Shown here in pieces: positions 14,464-20,025 of a stretch of DNA of 20,025 nt. This DNA comes from JAIOIW01 sp050304175. GTDB lineage: Bacteria > Pseudomonadota > Alphaproteobacteria > Rhizobiales > Rhizobiaceae. The notes under the pieces were generated by a model. That model saw nothing but the letters and a program-made list of their open reading frames with translations. It did not search any database and was not told the DNA's origin. Location of the stretch: the NCBI GenBank assembly GCA_050304175.1, contig JBNLDE010000176.1:1-20025 (forward strand), given 5' to 3'. A program made the translations under genes and the position numbers. The stretch's first letter is position 1; every line of letters begins with the position of its first letter.

Positions 14464-15423
14464 ATGAATTTATTGGCATTCGACCTGAACCTCCTGCGCA
14501 CCCTCGACGCCCTGCTGCAGGAGCAGTCAACCGTCCGCGCCGGCGAGCGCATCGGCCTGTCGCAACCGGCGGTTTCGGCTGCGCTCGGCCGATTGCGCCA
14601 CGCGCTCGGAGACCCGCTTTTTGTGCGCCACGGCCAGCACATCGAGCCGACAGATTATGCGCGGAGCCTCGAACTGCCGCTTCGCCGCGTCCTCGATGAG
14701 CTCGAGAACCTGCTGTCGGGTCCTGGAAGCTTTGACCCGTCGGCATCGACCCGCCACTTCAAGATTTCAGGGTCCGATTTCTATTCGGAGATGCTGATGC
14801 CGGAACTTGCCGAAACGCTGTCACGCATGGCGCCCGGCATGCGGGTACAGCAGGTCGATCTCGTCCCCGACAATTATGTCGGAACCCTGGAGCACCGCGA
14901 GATCGATCTGGCGATAATCCCGAAAACCGACTTTCCGTCGTGGATCGATTCCACCCCCGTACATCGCTCGGGATTTGCGATGATTGCGCGTAATGGCCAT
15001 GCCCGGCTGAAACGCGCCGGCGTCGAACCGGGAACCACGGTGCCGATCGACCTGTACTGCGATCTCGGGCATGTCGTCTTTTCGCCCGAGGGCAATTTGC
15101 GCGCCATGGGCGATGCCGCGTTGGCGCGCATGGGGCGCGAACGGCGTGTGGTCATGACGATGCCGGTCATGGGTGGCGTGGCCAGCGCCGTCGCCAGCAG
15201 CGATCTCGTCGGCCTTGTCCCAAGTCAACTCGCGCACAGGCTGGCACCGCGCCTTGGCCTGTCGATCTACGCGCCGCCCATGCCGATCGGCCCGGTTCAG
15301 ATCTGCCTGTTGTGGCACAAGCGCAGCACGACCGATCCATCGCATCGCTGGATACGCGGCATCGTGGCCGAGATCCTGTCCCGGCTCGACATCCACGACC
15401 ACCGACAGCAGGCATCCGTGTAG
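14464..15423 (+). CDS. LysR-type transcriptional regulator (divergent from cupin)
   Basis: The 319-residue product starts with a winged helix-turn-helix (about 1-62): FDLNLLRTLDALLQEQSTVRAGERIGLSQPAVSAALGRLRHALGDPLFVRHG is the standard LysR DNA-binding segment. The C-terminal periplasmic-binding-protein-like half senses a small ligand; its DLNLL start and P.A(V)SAAL.RLR resemble the NodD/LinR/nitroaromatic-sensor branch, but the ligand is not predictable. The ATG at 14464 has no clear ribosome binding site and lies about ten bases past the expected transcription start, so the mRNA leader would be very short. It probably controls the divergent cupin and membrane genes and itself through the dyad at 14424-14444. 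Confidence 0.93.
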   Translation: MNLLAFDLNLLRTLDALLQEQSTVRAGERIGLSQPAVSAALGRLRHALGDPLFVRHGQHIEPTDYARSLELPLRRVLDELENLLSGPGSFDPSASTRHFKISGSDFYSEMLMPELAETLSRMAPGMRVQQVDLVPDNYVGTLEHREIDLAIIPKTDFPSWIDSTPVHRSGFAMIARNGHARLKRAGVEPGTTVPIDLYCDLGHVVFSPEGNLRAMGDAALARMGRERRVVMTMPVMGGVASAVASSDLVGLVPSQLAHRLAPRLGLSIYAPPMPIGPVQICLLWHKRSTTDPSHRWIRGIVAEILSRLDIHDHRQQASV

Positions 15424-15440
15424 AGCCTCTCGGCGAGGCT
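15424..15440 (+). terminator. Weak terminator hairpin after lysR
   Basis: AGCCTC (15424-15429) and GAGGCT (15435-15440) form a six-base stem with a five-base loop starting at the lysR stop. The following TTCCAATTT is a poor T tract, so this is a marginal call. The convergent phosphoribosyltransferase gene ends at 15478. Confidence 0.35.
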
Positions 15441-15477
15441 TCCAATTTGGACGGCGCAGGCCGTCTTGCCGGCGTGG

Positions 15478-16149
15478 TTACTGTTCCGGCTGATCTGTCC
15501 GCGGCCCCGCGAGGGCCGCCATTGTCTGCGCGACTTCGTCGTCGCTCACCTGGTCGAACCTGTCGTAATGCGCGCCGACCGCCATGAACCAGGACGGCGT
15601 CAGCAGGCAGACGGTTTCATCCGCGATCCGGACCATCGTGTCGAGAGACTCGGCCGGGGCTACGGGAAGGGCGAGGATGACATGCGCCGCGCCGCGCGCT
15701 TTCAGTGATTCGAGCGCCGCGCGGACGGTTGCCCCGGTGGCGATCCCGTCATCGACGACCACCACGGTGCGTCCCCTGACGTCGGCCGGCGCCCTGCCCG
15801 CGAGATAGAGCGCCTTGCGCCGCTCGATCTCTTCAAGGAGCGGTTGCGCCATCTTCTCGATCTGCGCCCGCTTGAGGCCGAATGAGGCTGCAATGTCGGC
15901 GTTGATCGCGACATGCGGGTTGTCGCCGTCGACGACCGCGCCCAAGGCGAGTTCGGGTTGCCCCGGCGCACCGATCTTGCGAACGAAAACAAGCTCAAGA
16001 GGTTTGCCGAGACGGCGGCATATCTCCGCAGCGACCGGCACGCCGCCGCGCGGCAGCGCGCAGATGATCGCGTCCGCCGGCACACTGCCCTCCAGGCGGT
16101 CGGCGAGCTGCCGCCCTGCATCGCTGCGGTCCGTAAACTCGTAGGACAT
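15478..16149 (-). CDS. Phosphoribosyltransferase-family protein
   Basis: The 223-residue cytosolic protein has the type I phosphoribosyltransferase PRPP motif VVVVDDGIATGAT (129-141), with the acidic pair followed by the phosphate-binding loop. An N-terminal ALPRGGVPVAAEI (31-43) and VRKIG.PG.PE.A.GAV (57-72) match a group of stand-alone phosphoribosyltransferases often annotated only by domain. The substrate is not known; these are not clear hypoxanthine, adenine, uracil or orotate enzymes. Members of this group have been seen next to hydrolases or stress genes, but no such neighbour is here. ATG 16149 follows GGGAGG. A terminator hairpin ends about 31 bases before this ATG, so the gene either has a regulated leader or a promoter very close to its start. 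Confidence 0.85.
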   Translation of the reverse strand: MSYEFTDRSDAGRQLADRLEGSVPADAIICALPRGGVPVAAEICRRLGKPLELVFVRKIGAPGQPELALGAVVDGDNPHVAINADIAASFGLKRAQIEKMAQPLLEEIERRKALYLAGRAPADVRGRTVVVVDDGIATGATVRAALESLKARGAAHVILALPVAPAESLDTMVRIADETVCLLTPSWFMAVGAHYDRFDQVSDDEVAQTMAALAGPRTDQPEQ

Positions 16150-16179
16150 GGCGCCTCCCGTCCCCGCCTCCGCGGCGGC

Positions 16180-16208
16180 AAAAAAAAGGCCGGATCATCG
16201 ATCCGGCC
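16180..16208 (-). terminator. Intrinsic terminator between lysR and the phosphoribosyltransferase gene
   Basis: On the minus strand GGCCGGAT and ATCCGGCC (16201-16208 and 16188-16195) form a perfect 8-base stem with a five-base loop, followed by eight T (16187-16180). It may end the trxB-lysR transcript 200 bases after lysR, or act as an attenuator in the phosphoribosyltransferase leader. Confidence 0.85.
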
Positions 16209-16303
16209 AATATAGCAATGGAAGTTGCCGGTGGGGCAAGACTTCCAGAGGGGAACACTCGGGAGCGCCAATGGGAGGAGGAATGCGCTCCGGAGATGAT
16301 CCA

Positions 16304-16332
16304 GATATGGCCATTAACAGGTTAATAGACAA
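16304..16332 (-). promoter_or_regulatory. Candidate promoter upstream of the phosphoribosyltransferase gene
   Basis: Read on the minus strand, TTGTCT (16332-16327), 17 bases, CATATC (16309-16304). This would give a leader of about 148 bases that includes a GGAGCGC/GCGCTCC hairpin (16262-16291) with a CCTCCTCC-bearing loop and then the terminator at 16180-16208. Prediction by eye. Confidence 0.35.
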
Positions 16333-16341
16333 CTTTTATTT

Positions 16342-16369
16342 GTGCATTGCACCTATGCAAATGATGCAT
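16342..16369. promoter_or_regulatory. Two adjacent TGCA-type dyads
   Basis: GTGCA-T-TGCAC (16342-16352) and ATGCA-N5-TGCAT (16355-16369) lie in an AT-rich patch just upstream of the minus-strand promoter candidate at 16304-16332. Paired palindromes at this place suit a regulator-binding site, but no regulator is identified. Confidence 0.3.
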
Positions 16370-16411
16370 GGCTGCGCAAATGCTCAAGTTTTTGCACCTG
16401 ACATGATGCCG

Positions 16412-17308
16412 TCAAAATGCCCAACTGCGCGCTTTCGACAACAGGAAGTCCCGAAAAACATTCATCTTTACCTGATTGCGCATCGCCACGGGGTAGCAGA
16501 AATAGGTATCGAATGACGGCACCTTGGTTTCGGGAAGCAGTTGGACAAGGCCTGAATCTTTTTCAACGGCATAGTCGGGCAACATGGCGATTCCGGCCCC
16601 GCGCTGCACGGCGCGCTTGATCGACTGAATATCGTTTATTTGCAATGTCGCGTGCAGATTCTCGCCATTGGGCCCGACGATCGTCTCCAGCCAGTTGACG
16701 TCGCGCAGATAGGGCGTGACCGGCTCGCCGAAAGTCACGAGGCGGTGCTCGGCCAGGTCGGCGACGGTCGATGGCTTGCCGTATTTGTTGACGTAGCTCG
16801 GCGCCGCGTAGAGGTGGAAGTGCACGGTGAACAGCCGTCGCTGAATCAGGTCGGGCTGCTGCGGTTCGCGCAACCTGATCGCGCAGTCGGCCTGGCGCGT
16901 TGTCAGGTCCAGTTCCTCATTGGAAAACAGCAGTTGCAGCCTGATTTCGGGGTAGAGCTCGATAAATTCGTCGACGCGGTTGGCGAGCCATCCGGTCCCG
17001 AGCCCCACGGTCGTGGTCACCCTGAGCGTGCCAGAAGGCCGGTCGGTCGTCTCGGTCAACCGGTTGCGCACCGCATCGAGCTTCAACAGCACGTCATGCG
17101 CCGTCGTGTACAGCATTTCACCCTGCTCGGTGAGCACCAATCCGCGGGCATGGCGATGAAAAAGCGGCACGCCAAGCTCGTGCTCCAGCGCGCTGACCTG
17201 CCGCGAAATCGCGGACTGGGACAGGTTGAGCGATTCCGCGGCATGGGTAAACGACCCCGCTTGCGCGGCGGCGTGAAACACCCGCAGCTTGTCCCAATCG
17301 ACTTGCAT
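16412..17308 (-). CDS. LysR-type transcriptional regulator downstream of trxB
   Basis: The 298-residue regulator has a winged helix-turn-helix at about 1-60: VDWDKLRVFHAAAQAGSFTHAAESLNLSQSAISRQVSALE. A ligand-binding domain follows (SGTLRVTTTVGLGTGWLANRV, DCAIRLREP, GAGIAMLPDYAVE). I chose ATG 17308, which follows GAGGGGAACGAG; an in-frame start at 17347 would add 13 residues. It starts 58 bases after the trxB stop on the same strand, so the two are probably one transcript, an arrangement I recall in rhizobia. Target genes and ligand are unknown. Downstream lies a 262-base AT-richer region with a terminator. Confidence 0.93.
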   Translation of the reverse strand: MQVDWDKLRVFHAAAQAGSFTHAAESLNLSQSAISRQVSALEHELGVPLFHRHARGLVLTEQGEMLYTTAHDVLLKLDAVRNRLTETTDRPSGTLRVTTTVGLGTGWLANRVDEFIELYPEIRLQLLFSNEELDLTTRQADCAIRLREPQQPDLIQRRLFTVHFHLYAAPSYVNKYGKPSTVADLAEHRLVTFGEPVTPYLRDVNWLETIVGPNGENLHATLQINDIQSIKRAVQRGAGIAMLPDYAVEKDSGLVQLLPETKVPSFDTYFCYPVAMRNQVKMNVFRDFLLSKARSWAF

Positions 17309-17366
17309 CTCGTTCCCCTCGTGTGGACCGCTCCTCCTGCAGTCCATATTTTCGTCGCTATGCGGC

Positions 17367-18341
17367 TTATTCCGCCGCTTCCAGCGTTGCCTCTTGCTCG
17401 GCGAGGAAGCGCTCGGCCTCCAATGCAGCCATACACCCCAGGCCCGCCGCTGTCACGGCTTGCCGGAAGACGTCGTCGGTGACGTCACCGGCAGCAAACA
17501 CCCCGGGCACGTCGGTGCGCGTCGAATCCGCCTCTGTCCATAGATAGCCGTTCGGCTTCTGTTTCAGCTTGCCTTCGAACAGCGACACGGCGGGCGCATG
17601 GCCGATGGCAACGAAGATACCATCGATCGGCATTTCGGTCAGTTCGCCGGTTTTGACATTTTTCAGCCGAACGCCTGTAACCGACGGCGGCAATGGCGGC
17701 TTGGGCTTGTTGCCGGTGATTTCGTCGATCACGCTGTCCCAGACGACCTCGATGTTATCCTTCTTGAACAGCCGGTCCTGCAGGATGCGTTCCGAGCGCA
17801 ACTCGTCGCGCCGGTGAACAAGTGTCACCTTCCTGGCGATATTGGACAGGTAAAGCGCTTCCTCGACCGCCGAGTTGCCACCGCCCACGACGACAACGTC
17901 CTTGTTGCGGTAAAAGAAGCCGTCACAGGTCGCGCAGGCCGAGACGCCAAAGCCCTTGAACGCCTTTTCGCTCTCCGTGCCGAGCCACTTGGCCTGGGCC
18001 CCGGTCGCCACAATCAGCGCGTCACAGGTGTATTCGGCGCCTGAATCGCAGGTCAGCCGGAACGGCTTCTTGTCGATGTCGACGGCCGTGACCAGATCGT
18101 TGACCACTTCCGCGCCGACATTCTTGGCCTGGTCCAGCATCGCCTGCATCAGGTCGGGTCCCATGATCGGATCGGCAAAACCGGGATAGTTTTCGACGTC
18201 GGTGGTGATCATCAGCTGGCCGCCCTGGTCGAGGCCGGCAATCAGCAGCGGCTTGAGCATGGCGCGGGCGGCGTAGATTGCGGCAGTATAGCCGGCGGGC
18301 CCCGACCCGATGATGATGACGGGGGCGTGCGTAGCGGACAT
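17367..18341 (-). CDS. trxB: Thioredoxin-disulfide reductase
   Basis: TrxB passes electrons from NADPH through FAD to thioredoxin in the cytoplasm. The 324-residue length is typical. The FAD-binding GSGPAG (12-17) is followed by the redox-active CATC (C136, C139) in SACATCDGFF. The NADPH-binding GGGNSAVEEA is near 153-162 and the second FAD motif, FAAGDVTDDVFRQAVTAAGLGCMAA, near the end. All functional sites look intact. ATG 18341 follows AAGGAAG. It is divergent from the Lrp/AsnC gene across 181 bases and followed by a lysR on the same strand. The C-terminus is Glu/Ala-rich (EQEATLEAAE). Identification is secure. Confidence 0.97.
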   Translation of the reverse strand: MSATHAPVIIIGSGPAGYTAAIYAARAMLKPLLIAGLDQGGQLMITTDVENYPGFADPIMGPDLMQAMLDQAKNVGAEVVNDLVTAVDIDKKPFRLTCDSGAEYTCDALIVATGAQAKWLGTESEKAFKGFGVSACATCDGFFYRNKDVVVVGGGNSAVEEALYLSNIARKVTLVHRRDELRSERILQDRLFKKDNIEVVWDSVIDEITGNKPKPPLPPSVTGVRLKNVKTGELTEMPIDGIFVAIGHAPAVSLFEGKLKQKPNGYLWTEADSTRTDVPGVFAAGDVTDDVFRQAVTAAGLGCMAALEAERFLAEQEATLEAAE

Positions 18342-18522
18342 GGCGGTCTTCCTTGCGAAAGTTTGAACGCTGCGGTCGCCGGGCGCCCGCGCGTATTTTC
18401 AGGTGTTGGCGGTGATCTAAGTATTGAAGGGTGCCATGTTCAACCCTGTGCGTTGTTTTCGCACAGCGTGTTGCCTTATTACCGGGCTGTCGCGCGGATT
18501 GGCCTGTGGGAAGAATTGACCT

Positions 18523-19041
18523 ATGAATTGTCGTCGGCGCGGGATTCGCGCCCAACAAGCGGAGTGTCAGGCGCTGCAAGCCGATCTCGATCACATCGAC
18601 TGGAAAATCCTGAGAGAGCTTCAGGACGACGGCCGCATGACCAATGTGGAACTGGCGAGCCGGGTCGGCATTTCCGCCCCGCCCTGCCTGCGCCGCGTCA
18701 AACGCCTCGAACAGGCCGGCATCATCCGAGGTTATCGCGCCATGCTCAACGGCCCGGCGCTCGGGTTCGAGGTGGTCGCGTTCTGCCTCGTCGGTCTGCA
18801 CAGGCAAAGCGAAGCCGACATTCATGCCTTTTCGAAACTGACGCAGGACTGGCCGATCGTCCGCCGGGCCTGGATGATGTCTGGTGAGACGGACTTCCTG
18901 CTCCATTGCGTCACGCGCGACCTGTCGACATTCCAAGACTTCGTGATCTCAGAGATCACTGCAGCGCCCAATGTCGACACCGTGCGCACGGCGCTGACCA
19001 TCCGCCAGGTCAAGGATGAGGGACTGGTCGCGATCCCATGA
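18523..19041 (+). CDS. lrp: Lrp/AsnC-family transcriptional regulator
   Basis: The 172-residue product has the family's N-terminal helix-turn-helix: LDHIDWKILRELQDDGRMTNVELASRVGISAPPCLRRVKRLEQAGII, at about 22-68. The C-terminal RAM domain (about 85-160) senses amino acids and drives oligomerisation (SGETDFLLHCVTRDLSTFQDFV). About 18 extra residues (MNCRRRGIRAQQAECQAL) precede the usual start; no better in-frame start is seen, and GGAAG lies ten bases before ATG 18523. It is divergent from trxB, a place where rhizobia often carry this regulator. Its stop overlaps the next start in an ATGA, coupling it to the glycosyltransferase gene. The symbol is used at family level; the regulon is unknown. 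Confidence 0.9.
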   Translation: MNCRRRGIRAQQAECQALQADLDHIDWKILRELQDDGRMTNVELASRVGISAPPCLRRVKRLEQAGIIRGYRAMLNGPALGFEVVAFCLVGLHRQSEADIHAFSKLTQDWPIVRRAWMMSGETDFLLHCVTRDLSTFQDFVISEITAAPNVDTVRTALTIRQVKDEGLVAIP

Positions 19042-19952
19042 GCGTTGACGATGTTACCGCTCCTGCCCGCCGCCCGGTAATCGCCATCCTGCCCTACGGG
19101 ACCAGGGTCAACTGGCGGCTCGCGCAAATACCGCTCGACAAGCTGCATTTTCCGCTTGGATGTCCCGCCGCGCTGACCGGCAAGACGATCGCGGACCTCG
19201 GGCCCGACGACCATTTGATCGCATACCTTACCTCTCGCGTTCTTTATATGCCGCGCCCGGGGGTAAGGGCCGGGCTTTCCGTCATGGTGGTGGAACCGGT
19301 CGCCGTGCAGGGACGCAAGATCGCCGTCCTGCGTTGGCTGGGTTGGCGGTTCCGCTTCGTCCTGTCGAAAAATCTCCGTCTTCTTGCGGCCCTGCCAAAT
19401 GCGGTCCGCTACGTGTTCGGATCGACCTGGGTGCTTGACTGGCCGGAGGTCGACACGACAAAGACCGCCACAGCATCGCTGATCGCTTCGGCGCGCAAGG
19501 ACCTGAAGGGCCACCTGCTCAGGCACGAAATCGTCGCCTGGCTGCGCGAAAACCCGGCGATCGATGTCGATGTCATGGGCCGAGGCTACAAGCCTTTCGA
19601 CAGAAAGTCCGACGGTCTGGCGCCCTACCGCTATTCGGTTGTCATCGAAAATGTCCGGGAACCGTCCTACTTCACCGAAAAACTGATCGACTGCCTGTTA
19701 TGCAAGACGGTTCCGATCTACTGGGGAGCGCCGGATATCGGAGAATTTTTCGATACGCGCGGCATGTTGATCTGCGAGAGTGCCGACGATATCAAGACGG
19801 CGCTCGCTCGCCTGACAACCGTCGACTATGACAGCATGAGCCGGTTTATCGAGAAGAACCGCGAGTTGGCGGCCAGCTACAGCGACAATGAACTGAATGC
19901 GGCGCGACTCGTCGAAGCGTGCATATCCGATCCGGAGAACCTGAACCAATGA
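19038..19952 (+). CDS. GT10 (alpha-1,3/4-fucosyltransferase-like) glycosyltransferase
   Basis: The 304-residue product has the diagnostic GT10 donor-binding block near 197-233: YRYSVVIENVREPSYFTEKL then CKTVPIYWGAP, matching the family pattern of F..ENS...YVTEK and VPI..G.P. GT10 enzymes transfer L-fucose from GDP-fucose onto glycans such as lipopolysaccharide O-chains. The N-terminal half is diverged, as is normal for the acceptor side. No signal peptide or membrane anchor is obvious, so a cytoplasmic or membrane-peripheral place is likely. ATG 19038 overlaps the lrp stop, and its own TGA overlaps the gmd start (ATGA at 19949-19952). The gmd neighbour makes the GDP-fucose precursor, which supports the fucosyl role; the acceptor is unknown. 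Confidence 0.85.
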   Translation: MSVDDVTAPARRPVIAILPYGTRVNWRLAQIPLDKLHFPLGCPAALTGKTIADLGPDDHLIAYLTSRVLYMPRPGVRAGLSVMVVEPVAVQGRKIAVLRWLGWRFRFVLSKNLRLLAALPNAVRYVFGSTWVLDWPEVDTTKTATASLIASARKDLKGHLLRHEIVAWLRENPAIDVDVMGRGYKPFDRKSDGLAPYRYSVVIENVREPSYFTEKLIDCLLCKTVPIYWGAPDIGEFFDTRGMLICESADDIKTALARLTTVDYDSMSRFIEKNRELAASYSDNELNAARLVEACISDPENLNQ

Positions 19953-20025
19953 CCAGCGTTGCGAAAACCGGCCGCAAAACCGCCTTGATCACCGGCGTGA
20001 CCGGTCAGGATGGCGCCTATCTATC
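19949..20025 (+). CDS. gmd: GDP-mannose 4,6-dehydratase, N-terminal start only (3' truncated by window)
   Basis: Twenty-five codons are visible. KTALITGVTGQDGAYLS is the near-invariant N-terminus of GDP-mannose 4,6-dehydratase, including the NAD(P)-binding TGxxGxxG of the short-chain dehydrogenase fold. The enzyme makes GDP-4-keto-6-deoxy-D-mannose, the precursor of GDP-L-fucose, GDP-rhamnose and GDP-perosamine. The start overlaps the GT10 stop in an ATGA, so they are one operon. The rest of the gene, and any fcl (GDP-fucose synthase), lie beyond the window. Confidence 0.9.
   Translation, partial: MTSVAKTGRKTALITGVTGQDGAYL

Noticed and set aside
16148..16516. A 122-codon plus-strand frame across the phosphoribosyltransferase-lysR gap
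   Set aside because: Starts inside the phosphoribosyltransferase start region and ends inside lysR on the opposite strand, crosses a terminator, and shows no protein-like character.
1..20025. Search by eye for tRNA, rRNA, CRISPR arrays, insertion-sequence ends and phage genes
   Set aside because: No cloverleaf with a conserved T-loop, no regularly spaced repeats and no transposase or integrase motifs were seen.

Overview
The window is 20 kb of GC-rich, gene-dense chromosomal DNA. It looks like an alphaproteobacterium of the order Hyphomicrobiales (Rhizobiales). This rests on recalled resemblance of carB, the aspartate aminotransferase N-terminus (MAFLANALSRV), the trxB-lysR pair next to a divergent Lrp gene, and the short csp gene. 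The genus cannot be fixed from the sequence alone. I found no rRNA, tRNA, CRISPR array, insertion sequence or phage gene.

Layout. 1-2682: the 3' half of carB, then two paralogous small secreted four-cysteine proteins on the opposite strand. A frameshifted copy of the carB 3' end lies between them, so a unit of about 0.62-0.65 kb (carB tail plus small gene) appears to have been duplicated in tandem. 2683-3355: a cold-shock protein gene with a long leader and an intrinsic terminator. 3366-5967 (minus): an EAL phosphodiesterase-like gene, a degenerate EAL gene and a glutathione S-transferase. 6061-7750 (plus): aspartate aminotransferase, then a 47-codon gene with its own ribosome binding site and terminator. 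7812-11011 (minus): a five-gene operon encoding a divergent Lgt-like membrane protein, three small membrane proteins sharing an LLLPG(I/V)C motif, and a radical SAM protein of the COG1964 (Tes/MJ0619-like) group. 11379-13496 (plus): a second-type EF-G-like GTPase. 13516-15423: a cupin gene and a small heme-copper-oxidase-like membrane gene, divergent from a LysR regulator. 15478-16149 (minus): a phosphoribosyltransferase behind a leader with a terminator hairpin. 16412-18341 (minus): trxB followed by a lysR. 18523-20025 (plus): an Lrp/AsnC regulator whose stop overlaps a GT10 fucosyltransferase-like gene, which in turn overlaps the start of gmd (GDP-mannose 4,6-dehydratase), cut by the window end.

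How genes work together. carB is pyrimidine/arginine housekeeping, aatA is amino-acid metabolism, and trxB is thiol redox. The lrp-GT10-gmd chain points to GDP-fucose production and transfer of fucose or a related sugar to a surface glycan. The most interesting module is the 7812-11011 operon. It joins a radical SAM enzyme of a family known for carbon-carbon chemistry on lipids and pterins to an Lgt homologue that has lost the canonical catalytic histidine and to a trio of tiny membrane proteins, so it is a candidate for an undescribed membrane-lipid or lipoprotein modification pathway. This functional proposal is inference; the gene layout, ATGA overlaps and shared motif are read directly from the sequence.
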